A model generated the notes under the pieces. That model worked only from the letters and a program-made list of their open reading frames with translations. It made no database searches and was not told the origin of the DNA. Both the position numbers and the translations under genes were made by a program. A stretch of DNA of 64,000 nt, taken from positions 252,993-316,992 of the forward strand of contig JNVV01000031.1 of NCBI GenBank assembly GCA_000733355.1, in the 5' to 3' direction. The stretch is from Falciphora oryzae. Taxonomy: Eukaryota > Ascomycota > Sordariomycetes > Magnaporthales > Magnaporthaceae. How positions within the stretch are numbered: the stretch's first letter is position 1; the number at the start of each line of letters is the position of its first letter. Positions 44,496 through 57,400 of this stretch are shown in pieces.

Positions 44496-46906
44496 GGCGA
44501 TCCCTTGCCTTGTAGCAGCCCTCGAACACGACGGACTGTTGCCCGACTCTGAGGAGATGTTTTTTTATGTGGTTCTTTCCTTTGTTCTCTTTGTCCTTTT
44601 TTTTCCCCCTTGCCTGCCCTCTCCCGGTCAGGTTTTATGTATGTCCCTTGGCGACAAGAGCTCTTTGGCCCAGTGGGGCTCTGCAGTGTGTACAAGCGTA
44701 TGATATAGCAAGTGTTGGGGGCTTCGACTGGCCCCGGGGTTTTCTTGGCGCTTCTTTGTCCTTCCCCAGGGGTGGCACTCGGGCGTCAGAATGTGACAAA
44801 GGAGCCTATTGTGCAGCGGTGATACGTGAACAACGGTATTGTTATCGTCAAAGAAACGCTTTGTTCTCCCCTGTTTTGTATCTGTCGGCCATGTGAGCAG
44901 GAGTTGAAAGAGTGGGAAACGGAGGAGGGGGAAAGTGTCGTGTGAGAAGCAATGATGACCTCAAAACTTACGCGGTGCCTAGCTTTTGTGAAGCTCGGTC
45001 GAGGCGCCTAAATGGGAGGGGATCGGTGTGGGCGTAGGGGGTAATATTGCGCGGGCGCTCAAGGTTGTCGTGTGCCTCGGTTTGACGGTGAGGCGATGTG
45101 GCGGGCGGTGCTCTTGGTGATAGCCGAATCTGAAGCTCTATTGGCCCGCTGTGAGAGGCAAGGTGTGACGATGCCTTTTTTGGGCACGCTGCAGTCGTCG
45201 ATGATCAAGTGACGACTTTTTTTTCAGGTCAGCGCTGCTGCACCTTGATGAGATGGGCGAGAATGAAGTGATAAAGAAAAAGGATATTCCAAAGTTGTGA
45301 ATAAAGACGAATGCGAATGGTATTAGCATGGTGGGATGAAGGTGTGGGCGATGCGAGGACGCCCGGGCAACGTGACGGGGAAGACGATCTCTATAATATA
45401 GGCGGACGACAGGAAGGCCACCGACCCATCCCTCTTAGCTCTAGAGTCACGCCGCCGCCTTCACCGGTGGACGGATATCCAACCAAACAGGCCATGAGGG
45501 AATGGGATAGGGGCATATCTGGCCACCCTTCACTCGACGCCGTGTTCCCATTCAAGGGGGCATCAAAGGAGCTGCCGGGCCCCTTGTGAGCTGCGGCTCC
45601 TTGTGACAACTGCCCATTCGATTCCATGAGTAAGAGCGGGATGTCGGTCACAGCTCTCTCTGCGCCAGTCGCGGCTCTTTACGCCAGAGTCTTATCTCTC
45701 TCCTCTCGTTTGATTTTTCTTGCGCATAGCTCCAGGTTGTGTTGCCTACGGTGTTAGGCTGGGTGGCTTGTTGTGCCATGTACATGAGGTGTTTTTCAAG
45801 TGCAAATCTCCCCATGCCCCCGACCAGGCCTGGTGTTCGTGCTTGTGAACCCAGGAGGCAAGCGAGCCACCAGACTCTAGGCCCCCTGATCACAAGGACC
45901 CCTGCCAGAGGTTGGGGGATGATTTCTTTGTGGAAGCATAACACCGGTTTTTTTTTTCTTTTTTTCTCGCCTGCGCCCAGCCCAACCAGAACGTGGTCGA
46001 TGTCGAGTCGAGTACCAAATGGCCCTAGGCTTGGCCGGGACCAATCTTTGAATGAGTTGCTGGCCACGGAGGGCGGGTCTGGTTTCCCCCATCGTCCCCC
46101 TTGGAGGTCATTCACGCCAAGACGAAAGAGAAGCCAACAGGTGAAGAGCAATGAAAACTGATGAGTAACCTGAGCTGTCCCATGTCACTTGTCAGACCAA
46201 TGCAAATGGGCGAAAAATGACGCGTCCTCTGGCTGTGCCCTCGGGACGTCCGTGTTTCCCCGCGAGGCTATGAGCAAGAATCGTGTGAAAAGACGAGATA
46301 CTAACTAGCCCTTGAAGAGAATCCAGTGAAACACCCGAACCCATGATGAGGAATGATGAAAGACGATGAGCGAGAGGTATTATGGTGTTTTTCTTTGTTC
46401 TCACTGTTTCCGAAAAAAAAAAAATAATAATAAAGAGAAAAGGAACTCCCCCGCTGGGAAAGACGTCAACTCCGATATAGCAAGTGGCAAGAGGTGCCAG
46501 AGGGCGGAGAATCGTGGTGGCCAATAAAATGATAGAGAACCCTGTCTGAGAAGACAACAAATACCCGTTAAGATAGAAAAAAGCCCAGAAAGTGCGACGG
46601 AGTATACTACTCCTAGATTAGAGCCCAAGCAATTATCTGCTCCCTCCTATGGATCCTGTGCTGATGCGTGGTTGAAGTCGAGGAAGCTCCAAAGCGAGTG
46701 GGTCTGACGAACGGCCCGTCAAAACGCCAAAGAAAAAAAAAAAAAAAAAAATCAAAAATCCCAGATCTCCTTGGCTAGCTACTTTTCCTTTTGACCCACG
46801 CTGATCCTCAATTTATTGTGCACAGCTAGTAATTTTTCCCAATTCCGGAAGCGACTTTGCCGCTGTCTATTACGGAGAGCAATTGCTCTCAACCCCGATG
46901 GCGGTC
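44496..46906. other. Intergenic 2.4 kb
   Basis: Between a doubtful ORF and the zinc-finger gene. A/T tracts are at 45944-45966, 46415-46434 and 46731-46750. A minus-strand ORF at 45648-46151 (167 codons) has no family features. Nothing else is seen. Confidence 0.45.
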
Positions 46907-49377
46907 CTAGCCCATTCGGTTTGAGGAGACGAGACTCTGCCGGACGGCTGGTGGAAGCTCGGCGGGGATATCGTCGTTATCGTCATCATCGTCTTCCTCG
47001 TCCTCTTCATCTTCGTCTCCAACGACCTCGACCGCGTTTACGTGGGTAGACTGGCCGCCTTCGGCGGGGGCAGGGTGGGGGCTGGCCACAGCGGCGGCCT
47101 CGGCCCCGATCTGCGCTTCTAGATCAGGGGTGCCACTCGAGTCGCTGGCCGCCGCCGACACGCCTCGCGAAGCGGTACCGACGCTAGGCGAAATTTCGAT
47201 CGGTGCACTGGCCTGATGCTGCTGAGCAGGGGCTGGCTGTGCCGGTGGCGCCTGTGTGCCGATGTTGTGTGAGACCCGGGTGAGGCCAGTGCCATCACCG
47301 TCGATCCTGGGTCGCTTGGGGGCCTCCCCAACAGCGGCCTCGGCACCGTCGTCAGGCATCTCCCGTTTGACGGGGACGTTGACCGGTGCCCCGTCCTGCT
47401 GGAAAAAGGGCGCTGCAAAGGGCGATCCGCGCCTGCTGCTTGGGAATGGCGCGCTGCTGCCCATTTCGGCGGTTGTATCCATACGTTGGCGCTCAGCATC
47501 GATCTCGGCCTTTGTGCGGCGCTCTCGGAGCTTGACACCGTATTTTTTGCGGATGATAGACTGCTTGGTGCCGAAGCTGTTGCGCAGGCCGTCAAGCTTC
47601 ATCCGGCGCTCATTCTGGTCCACAATGGCGTCGGCTGACTTGAAGCGTTCCGCGAACTGGATCTCGGCCTGACGGAGTTCTTCGTTCAGGGAGAGGCGCT
47701 GATCCTCCGTCAGGTGCGCATAGGGGTCTGCACCGCTGATGGTGCGGCCCAGCACGTTTGGCGTGCCCGACGATGGCGGCGTCGAGGCCACCGGCACGTA
47801 CTTGGCCTGGGCCGCCGAGGCCAGCAAGGATCGTGCGGGCGACTGTGCCTGCGGCGAGCTGGCAACAACACCGCCGACGTGGCCGTGTGGGGTTTGAGCT
47901 GGGGCCGGAACGCCGAAGTCCCCACATACCTTGTTGTGAAAATGCTGTGGGGGTATGAGGACGGTTAGAATATGTGCGCTGCGACTAGCAGAGAGAGTGC
48001 GAGGAGTCGGGGCCGACCACGTACATATTGCAAGCCGATAGGGGTAGTGAAGCCCTGGCCACAGTACCGGCAGCAGTGCTTGAACCCTCCCGCGGTTGGT
48101 GGAACGCGGGTGCAAACAGCCTTGGAAGTGTGCTAGAACCGGAACGAGGGTCAGTGGGTGGGTGACAGCAGGGCCTGACGGGATCGGATCGAAGACACTG
48201 ACATAATCGTACGTCGATCGCGCGGTAAAATGACGGTAGCACAGCTCGCAATTCCACTGCGTCGGCTCTTGTCGAGGCGCGGGTGCGCTGGGTGTTTGCG
48301 GCGGGCCGACAGTGTGGTTCGGCGTGAAAATGGGAGGCGATACTGCGGGAACAGCAGGCTGGCCTGGATCCTCGTCGTCCTCGGCATCCTCAGCCTCGTA
48401 GCCCAGGCGCTCGGCGCGGCAGAGTGCGTTGATTAGTGGTTTAGCCTCGATAGTGCGCAGGCGTTTGTCCAGTGCCTTGTCAAGGAATTTGTGGGAGGCC
48501 TTGGCCAGGATGATGTCAGAGACAGTGTCGATATCCGCCTGGGAAAGATGTTCCAAAAGATCCACCATGCTGGATTTGACGAGCTTAGAGCCAAAGTCCC
48601 GGATGGCGCGTTTGAGCGTTGACGGGGTCGCGTTGTGGATTGTCGCGTTAAGCTTGCGCCCGGCCGTGTTAGTTTTTTTCTTTTTTTTTTGAGTGGCAGT
48701 CAAATACGAGCCGACGGGCGGGATAGACTTACAAGAAACGCCACGTGCGACTCGCTGCCAACGATGCACTTTTCCCAGTTGTCGCGCACAGCACGCCGCA
48801 CTGCCTCGGGAAGCGACTGGTGGACCGCATAGCTCAGCCTGGCCACGTCGTCGTCGAACTTGGGATTGAGCGTGGCGTGATCAACGGTGGGCGAGGGGAA
48901 GCGGGACGGCGCCGCGTCGATCTTGGCGCCGGGGGGGTCCATGATTGTCGGCTTGTTGCGCGGCCGGCCCGGCATGCCCATCTTTCCAGGTGTTGACGGC
49001 GCCGGCGACAGCGACGGAGGCAGCGACGGCATGGGGTTCTGGTGGTGGTGCGCCTGCGCCTGCGGCTGTGGCGGGATTGTGTGGTGGTGCATCATGTACT
49101 CGGGCGGAGGAGGCTGAGGAGACTGCTCCGTCGGCGCTGGCACGGGTATAGGTCGGGGCGGAGGAGGTACGAAGTCGACCGGCCTCGTGACCCGGACCGG
49201 CACGCCGTCGCCAACGTTGGGACCCCTCGCGACGTAAGTCTGCCAAAGACCAGGCGGGATAGCCTCAGCCGGGGACGTGGCGCTGATGCTGGACGTCGGA
49301 GTGGCTGCCTGCGACGTCTGGGGTGGCAGGTCTGAGGCCACGGGTGCTGGGAGGGGAGACTGTGTCGCTGTCGACAT
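46907..49377 (-). CDS. Twin C2HC zinc-finger protein
   Basis: Exons 48733-49377, 48203-48652, 48025-48132 and 46907-47944 join in phase 0 at every junction to 746 residues. Two zinc fingers have identical spacing C-x2-C-x12-H-x5-C: Cys 350/353, His 366, Cys 372, and Cys 386/389, His 402, Cys 408. Each is split by an intron exactly before its His. The N-terminal part is Pro-rich. Residues about 216-330 are a helical conserved block (TLKRAIRDFGSKLVKSSMVD). After the fingers, a charged helix (LSLNEELRQAEIQFAERFKS) precedes an acidic C-terminus with a long Glu/Asp run. It is probably nuclear and may bind DNA or protein. I do not know a named homologue. The intron assignments restore the second Cys pair; the unspliced frame loses it. 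Confidence 0.78.
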
Positions 49378-51720
49378 GCCTTCCGAGCCCCAACCAGGGT
49401 GAGTGGGTGGCTGCCCGTGTGTTCACAGCCTTCGGTCTATCTAGGGTGGTCTACGCTGCCCTCGGACGAGAGCTCCTCCTCCTGGGAACTGGTGCCAGTC
49501 AGCCACCCCAGCAGATGCCGATTTGGCCAAGCCAAGAGCCCGAATAATCGTCGACAAACACCCACGAGATGGAAGCTGTGCCGTTTTGCTGCCCTCGGCG
49601 CCTTCCGAATCGGGCCTGACTCTCTGTAGTGTCTGGCTCCTTCCTCCACCAATTAAGCTGGGTGCGCGTCGTGGAGGAGGGCGACGCGTGCACAGGGCGC
49701 TACGCGTCGAGTCGTGTCCACTTTGTCGCCTGCTTGATCGGGATGCGCCGAGAAACAAAAGCCAGCTCAGCTTAGCCCTATAACTCCGGAGTCCGCAGGT
49801 TCAAAATTGACAAGAGGTTGAAAACGTAGGAACCCGCCAAATGAGCAGACGCCGTCGTCAAAGACTCGGGGTGAATCGAGACGCGCACGCTGTTCGCGAC
49901 GGGAATCGACCTGTGGCCAAAAATGTATGGGAAATGAAGAGACAAGGGGCGACTTTGCAAGGTGCAAAAACCTGCAACCGAACAGGGCGGTCGGGTTACT
50001 TTATTTTGCGCGTAATGTGGGCAGGTTAGGCGTAGTTAATTATCGTTAGCGTGGGGGAAAAGTTAGCGTGTTGCTCGTTACGACTCGGCATGGTGGGACC
50101 ACGGCCGTGATTAGCCAAGCCACGTTTTATGTAATTATCCTGACGTACCGGACGAGATAAATTCGTCTCGTCGCGTTTCAGTAGTTCCCCACCCATGGAT
50201 GCTGCGTGCATGCAGATTCTATTTGTCTCCCATCCTCTTTCGTTCATCGTGTCCTTCTCCGATCGTGGCAATGCATCATGTTGCTTGACACGACAGCTCC
50301 CGTGCAACAAGCGAGAAGTGATTGCGCAGCCTCCTCTTGCGATCGAGACTCTCAAACAAAGAAGACGGGGACACGGGAGGGCCTCGGATCCCATGGCAAT
50401 CTGCGGGCACAATGCGCCGGCTAAACTTTTGAGATTAAGCGCAGCCCTAACCAGCAGGAAGCATACAGAGTTAAGGTTAAGCATTGGTATTGGGGGTCAA
50501 TATATCCAAACTCCATGTACATTCGTGGGCGGTCTGGGCAGTGTTGTCAAACTTCCAATTGGCAACGGCCAAGACTGGTCGACCTGCTGCTGGCCACACA
50601 GGTCTCCTGGAATGCCAACCGCTGAAACGCACATCCACCTATCCATGCAACATTGGTTGGCGTTATTCGTTATAGGCGCGACCTGCCACTGCCTGCTCTC
50701 CCCAACGCAGAAAGTACAGTCCTACCTAGGTCGTCAGCCACGAAAACCTTTTTGCTTGACATCCCAAATGGGTTAGTAGGCATCGCCGCTCTAGCTCAGG
50801 GCCGCCTCACCCCGGCTCCCGCTCTGTGATGCTCAGGGATCAAATCACCTCCACCACCCCTTCTGGCGGGATGCGCAGCGACCGTCCCCTGCCAACCAAC
50901 AACGCCTCGCCCTTCCTCGAAACCCGCCAACTTTTACGCGATGCTTGCCGTGGATGAGAATCCTGCTGCCGCCGCCAAGAGGGGAGGGGACAAGTTAAAA
51001 TTGGGCCCAGGGCCCGGTCTCTGGCACCCCCTCCATTCTTGACGTCCAGGCGCCCGGTTTCTGGCATCCCCTCAATTTCCTCGACGTCCAGGCGACCGGT
51101 TCCCGACTACGGCGCGGATGTCGCGCTGGTGTTGCCGGTGGTCCTGCCGCCTCTGCCGCCTCTACCATCTCTACCGTCTCTACCGCCCCTGCCGCCTCTG
51201 CCTCTGCCTCGCGTCTGCTGGGACCTGGGGCTTCAATCCCACGTCCATATTGTGATGATGATTGCGTTCAGCATTGATGGCGCATGTGGCAATCCGAACC
51301 CAGCGCAAGGGACCGCCAAGTTATACTGAAGCAGTTCACGGCCGGCTGGCGCCGTGAACACAATGCGATTCCCCGGAACACCACACTTTCGGTGACAAAC
51401 GTGCGTCCACGCTGTTCGGAGGACCAATCCACCCTAATCGCTGGACTGAACTAACTATTGCGACGTAGTTCATCAAATCCAAATTGCCCGGGATACCTCG
51501 ACAAGCGAAAAATGGACTTGGTGACAAGCAAGCGACCAAAGAGGTTTGCCACGAAGAACCACTTTGTCCATTTTGGGCGTCAGCTGCGGGGGAATGATTG
51601 GTCGAGTATGAGAAGCCGGTGACGAGAGTCTGCGATTGGGCCAACTTCATGGCCATCGTCTGTTCTTCCGCACCTATCGGCGAATACAACGAATCCACAT
51701 GCCGCGTAGGCTCTGGTCGT
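49378..51720. other. Intergenic 2.3 kb with short tandem repeats
   Basis: Upstream region of the zinc-finger gene, then non-coding sequence. Near 51013-51096 a unit of about 41-43 bp ('tctggca...gacgtccaggcg') occurs twice in tandem. At 51144-51200 a nine-base pyrimidine-rich unit (ctgccgcct and variants) repeats six times or more. The right end may contain decayed 5' parts of the DUF3435 relic. Confidence 0.45.
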
Positions 51721-53540
51721 GGCCTGCACTACAAGGTGAGCACCGAAGGACTGGCGTTGGCCGATCACAACATGCTGATTGGTACTTCGTCTGTGGACCA
51801 CAGGACGTAAAATTCGGTGTGTTCCGCAATCACGGCAACGCAGAGTTTGCCATCTAGCTCGTTCGAGACGCGAAGGGTATGACAGATACATCTGACAAAA
51901 GGTATGCACGCCATTCTTGATCAACCCTTCTTCAGGAGCAGAGGGTCCTGGCAAAATAGAAACGGCAAACGCGCTGGGCAAACGGCTTTGGCGTCTGGGT
52001 TTCCCTGTAGGGTACAGTGATCCGCCCACGATCCACGACTATAGTGCGGAAGGTTTGTTTTGGATTGGTACGTGTACCCGGGCCTTCCCCCATTGCCCTT
52101 TTGCCCCCAACCAACACACTGACGTTTTATGGACAAGTTCTATTCCGCCGCCCAGAGAATGGAGCATGCGGGCCATCAGGACCCGAATACTTACGGCAAC
52201 CACTACCAGCCCAACAACAGCGGCACGGACGGCCAAGGGAGCTATTTCGGCCTTGGAGTGCGTGGCCTCGTCAATGATTTTTTTCGTGGCTTGACCGTGG
52301 GACGCAACCCGCGCCTCTCACAATCTCCCCCAGCGGAGAAGCAAGAAGCACTGGGAGCCAGCCTTGAATTCGCCGCAACTGAGGAAGAGCTCGCGACTTT
52401 GCAGAGGCGGCGGGATTCTGATTCGGCCTCCCGCTTCGGGCAGCTTCATACAAAAAAAAAAAAAAAGACAGCTGGCCGATCGAGCGCTCAAAGAAGTGCA
52501 AAAAGCTCAGGTAGCAGCCCCAGCACGACCAGAGAGGAGAACGCCCCGCCATGCTATTACCGGAGCATCCTCAACCGTATCAGATTCCTCATACCCGAAC
52601 GGGACCGCCTCGCATCGAGTCTTTTTGAGACTGACACCTGACGGAGCCCGACCGGTCTCGGTCCCTTCTGCGACATGATCGCTCTGTGCGAGGCGGATGC
52701 AGAAGCGGGATTTCGACCGGGCCTGGAGCCGGAAAAATATCGATGCGCCGACTCGACGCGCCGCCGCACAGACTGGGGCCATGTCTACAGCTGCTTCAAG
52801 AAAGCCTGCAACGGCCCCGCCGAGCCCTGCTTTTTATGCAACAAACGGGTTTTCGGCGAAGACCAACGGAGCGGCCATCGCCGCGCGCATCTTGCTTGTC
52901 CCGAGGAGCTGCCCGCCCAATGCGACCCACTCAGCTATGGCGGAGTGCTTGCCACCGCCGGCTATTGCGTGTTCTGCATGGCAAATGAATCACTAGCGCC
53001 CGAGGCGCGACTCCGTCAGTTCCTGGACAGACATCCATGGAAGGACCATGTCCACGACCATTACGAAAGATACGTCCAAACTGTCGACGATAAGAAGTCG
53101 GTGATATTGGCACCCGATGTGATGCTGCTGTCTTTGACTCGGTTGAGCATCTCGAATTCCATCTTTTGGACACCCATTGCCGAGACTTCGTCAAGGAGCC
53201 AACCTCGCTAGAGATGCTGGGACAAAAGGATGACGTGGGATCGGCACCGCTTAAAAGAAAGCGAAGCGCTGAGCTTACCAGGGGAGCGAACGCCGAAGCC
53301 GAATACCCTTTCGTTGATGGAACGATCAAAACAGCGCGGCGATATCGACCGGCTGGTGCATCCTCGCCATCGTCTCTCAAAGGCCAGGTGTCCCCATCCA
53401 GCAGCTGCCAAATACAGGGCTGGGCAGAGGATAGAAGCGCCGGAAGCGGCGATGTTTCGTCTGGTTCGCCTTCGTCTCTGGACAACGAAGCAGAGGAATC
53501 CCCTGCATTGATTGTAAGTAATACTCCATTGGCCTAATAG
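51721..53540 (+). pseudogene. Decayed DUF3435 (FluG / tyrosine-recombinase-like) gene
   Basis: Pieces of one protein appear in order but in different frames: GLHYKVSTEGLALADHNMLI (51724 onward), a piece near 51790-51899 with an in-frame TAG at 51855, ALGKRLWRLGFPVGYSDPPT (to about 52065), then after a probable intron MEHAGHQDPNTYGNHYQPNN and DGQGSYFGLGVRGLVND (52159-52640). An in-frame TGA follows at 52639, then MIALCEADAEAGFRPG and a Cys/His finger CVFCMANESLAPEARL with later His pairs. There is a further frameshift near 53105 before HLEFHLLDTHCRDFVKEP. The GHxDPxTYxxHYQP block matches, from memory, DUF3435/FluG-domain proteins, a family related to tyrosine recombinases and to Starship captains. 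At least three frameshifts and two stops make it a pseudogene. Confidence 0.6.
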
Positions 53541-53559
53541 GATCTAATATTAACGATAA

Positions 53560-53874
53560 AAACCAGGATCCCGATCTCCCGGGCTCAACGATTCCTATTC
53601 CGCCTCGCCGGCTGATGCGACTGGTTTCGCCCCGTTCCCATATGTGAACCCCGCAGAGATATGGCGCCAAGAGCTAGGCGGCGGTGGCGGCAGCAGCCGC
53701 CTAGCTGGCTTTACCAACAATATGCCCCAGATTGCGCTGGATGGTGACCTCCCCGGAGCCGACTACTACGGCGACAATGATGACGATGACCCCCCGCCGC
53801 TTGACCCCGAAGTCGCGCCGCCTCCCGCGTCGGGTCCCCACATGATTCCCAAATTGGCGGCGAAAAGAGGCTAA
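53560..53874 (+). pseudogene. Possible last exon of the DUF3435 relic
   Basis: After a plausible intron (GTAAGTAAT donor at about 53514, AACCAG acceptor at about 53566) an open frame encodes APFPYVNPAEIWRQELGGGG and an acidic DDDDPPPLDPE tail ending at 53874. The phase does not match the preceding open piece, which fits a decayed gene. It could also be a separate short ORF. Confidence 0.35.
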
Positions 53875-53880
53875 TCAAGC

Positions 53881-54482
53881 TGGTTGCCGCAAGCGAAGGA
53901 CGTTTGAAAGGAGTGATAGCATGAAGGAGCCACCTAAGAAAAGGATTAAAATAATCCTCAACGTTTGTCGTACCTAGGTTTGGTGGAATGTATTTTATTT
54001 TGCTACGTTTTGTTTACAATAGTTCGATGTATCCCCCCACTGGCTTGGGGCTTTTAACCGGTGCCACCTGAAGCGGAATCCTGTAGGCAAGCCTTATTAG
54101 CTGCCCTTCCATGGCCTCCCGGTTATAGCCGCTTTATGCAATGTTGTCGCTTTCGCCCTCGGAGGCTGTCCCACGTGGCCGTTTCGCACGTTGCCAGCCT
54201 CCGTCGACAAAGGGACGGGACCACCGCAGCCGGCAGAGTGGCATATAAAGGGCCAGACGGCAGCGAGTTTGAGGGGGTGGTGTGATTGGTCGGGGTGATT
54301 TGGGGACTTGGGGGGCTCGCGCGCCACTGGGCCGAGCCACTGAGACTAGCCCAAACCTGACTGCAACCGACATTGCATCTCAAGTCGAACAGAATCACGG
54401 CCTCTCTTCTCTCTGTCCCCAAGCCGAGGACATAGCTGCCTAGCAGGCTTTCCTACACGGCCCAGTCACACCAACCGCATCC
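53881..54482. other. Intergenic between DUF3435 relic and TPR-CHAT gene
   Basis: About 600 bases. Nothing is recognised in the first half. The second half, from about 54230 with 'gcatataaaggg' (TATA-like at 54242-54247), is the likely promoter and leader of the TPR-CHAT gene, whose ATG is at 54483. Confidence 0.5.
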
Positions 54483-57400
54483 ATGGAGTCAATTGACAAG
54501 ATTGTTGAAGATATCCGCGAGGCTGCGGAGGCACTCTCCGAACATCCAGGAGAGCTTGATGCGAAGCAAGAGCTCGAAAAAGCCGTCAGAGTTGCCGAAA
54601 GTGCTCTTGAAGTGCTTGATAGGCGGTTTCAGCAGACCAACGTCCTACAAGATCTCAACCGGATCGTCGAGGTCGCCGACCGCGTCTCGTCAGTCGTGCC
54701 AGACGATCACGCATCCCATGCTGCTCTGATGAGCGACCTGTCCATTGCCTTGTGCCGTCGGTTCTCAATGATGGGGCGCGAGGGAAACCCGGAGGACATG
54801 GACAGAGCAGTCAGGCTTCCTGCGGATGTCGTCTCGGCCATACGTCCGGGGACGGAGCAGCGACTCTTTGCCCTGAGCAATCTCAACAGGATCCTCTAGG
54901 ACCGGTACACGCAGACAAGAGACGTCAAGCACATTGAGCGGGCCATCGAGGTGGCTGAGCAGGCGGTACGAGCGCTGCCCAAGGACTCGCCTCACGCGGC
55001 GACCTTTCTGAATCGGCTCGCGGTGTCGCTCGGCAAGCTGTTCGAGCACACGCACGAGCTAAACGTTGTCGAGCGTGCGGTTGCGGCAGCCGAGTCCGCC
55101 AGAGGGCGGCGGAGACAAAAGGCGGCGTTCAAGGAGCGGCGCTCGCGTCCAACACGCTCGCGAGGCTCCTAAGGAGGCGATTTGAGCAGACAGGAATGCC
55201 CGCCGATATAGACCGCGCCGTCAACATTCTCACCGACTCTGTGCCGCGGATCCCAAAGGGCAACGAGCATCACGCCATCGGCCTGAGTTATCTGGCGACT
55301 CTACTGGGCATTCGCTTCGGGCGACAAAGCGATGTGACAGATCTCAACGCCAGCATTCGATACTCGGAGACGACGCTAGAGTTGATGCCAGACAAGGATC
55401 CAGATCGACCAGTGCAGCTGTACAATTTAGCAAACAAGCTAGCGGAAAGGTCCGAGTACGCCGGAGCAACCAGCGATCTCGACAGCGCCATCGCCCATGG
55501 CCGGCAAGTTCTCGGCCTCGCTCCGAAGGATCACCCAGAACGAGCGAACTGGCTCTGTGGCATCAGCCGTTTTTTCGGCATGCGGTTTACCTTGGGGGCG
55601 AAGGCCCCAGAAGACATTCGGCAGGCAATAGACCTGAGCAGACAGGCGGCTGCGGTGGTTGACCCCGAGGATGTTTTGATGCGTGGGGTCTTGGCCAACG
55701 TTTTGTCGAATGTCCTTCAGGAGAAATACAAGCAAGACCTCATGGTTGCCGACTTGGCTGACGTCGGTGACTTGGACGAGGCCATCGATGTTCTTGGGTT
55801 GGTTCTTGAAAGGGGTTTCCCGGAAACCCATCCCGACCGAGCAACCTTGGAATGCGGCCTGGGGAATACGTTGCAATATGCGGTATCTTCCTGGCGACAC
55901 TGGGGATTTGGAGCGGTCGAGAGCGTCCCTCCAGCGAGGCTGGGCCGGTTCTAACGCTCCGCCGACGATCCGAATATATGCGGCGGTCCGCGTTGCCGAG
56001 ATCGCCGAGGCTCGGGCTGAGGAGCGTGCTCAAGATGCCGCGGAGACTGATTACCCCGACCTCGCCGCCAAGTCGCCACTACTACCGTATTGGACAGAAG
56101 CGTCGACATACCTTGAGCACGCCATCAGTCTCCTCCACGCTTTGAGTCCTCGACACTGGCAAAACGCCAATAAGCAGTACATGATCAGGCGGTTTGCTGG
56201 CATTGGAGCCTCCGCCGCGGCCGCAGCCTTGAATGCGAAGAAGGGAGCCCAACATGCTTTGCAGCAGGCGGAGCTCGGGAGAGGTATCATCTCTGGTCTT
56301 CTCCTGGGTCTCCGAACCGACCTGTCGTCTCTCAGGGAGAAACACCCCGACTTGGAGGCTCAATTTTCCAGACTCCGAGATATGTTGGATTCTGGCGGCC
56401 GTACCGTACCCTCGACGACGTCATGGGAGTCCGAGAGCCAGTCCCGCCGCCGGGCGGAGCAGGAGTTTGAAGACCTGATCACAAGAATCCGCGGCGAGAA
56501 AGGCTTCGATAGGTTCTTGCTGCCGTTCACCGTGGAACAAATGATGGAGGCGGCTGATCCGAGCCCCGCCGTCGTTGTCAACGTGTCCTCATTTCGGTGC
56601 GATGCCCTTATCGTCAAAAAGGACGACATCAGGGTGCTAAAGCTCCCCCCTGAGCCTGCAAGACATTCAAACGAGGAGGAAGCGGCTGCAAGAAAAGCCC
56701 GAGTCGCTACCGTCGACGCTGGAGTGGCTTTGGGACGTCCTTGTGCATCCCGCCCTCCACGATCTTGGCTTCAGCCGCCCCCTCGCTCCAGACGACGGTG
56801 CGTGGCCGCATATGCGGTGGATCCCCGTCGGCCCTCTCAACTCCCTGCCCCTTCACGCCGCCGGATACCATACCCGGCATTCTGGGGAAACGGCCCTCGA
56901 TCGGGTCATGTCGTCGTACAGCTCATCGCTCAAGTCTCTGATTGCAGGACGCCTCCAAAAGATGCCGTCGTATGACACCGGCCCCGTGAAGGCCCTGCTG
57001 GTCTCGATGGAGAGCACACCAAACCGTCCGCTGCTGCGCTTCGCGGAACGCGAGGTAGCCATGCTGGAGGAGCTCTGTCCGTCGTTGAACGCGACGCCCA
57101 TCAAGCCGCCCGAGCGCAGACTGGACGTCCTGGAACAGCTCGGCCGCTGCGACATGTTTCACTTCGCGGTCCACGGCATCTCGGACCAATCGGACCCCTT
57201 TCGGAGCGCTCTCCTGCTCCGCGACTGGGAAAACAGCCCGCTGACGGTTGACGACCTCCAAAGCCAGAGGCTACAGGGGAGGGCCCCATTCCTCGCCTAC
57301 CTCTCGGCCTGCTCCACAGTGGCCAACGAGGTACTGGGACTTACCGACGAAGACATCCACCTCGGCCACGCCTGCCAGCTCGCGGGCTTCCGCCACGTCG

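Noticed and set aside
46907..48769. Continuous 620-codon frame of the zinc-finger gene
   Set aside because: It reads through three introns and loses the second Cys pair; the spliced model restores both fingers and keeps phase.
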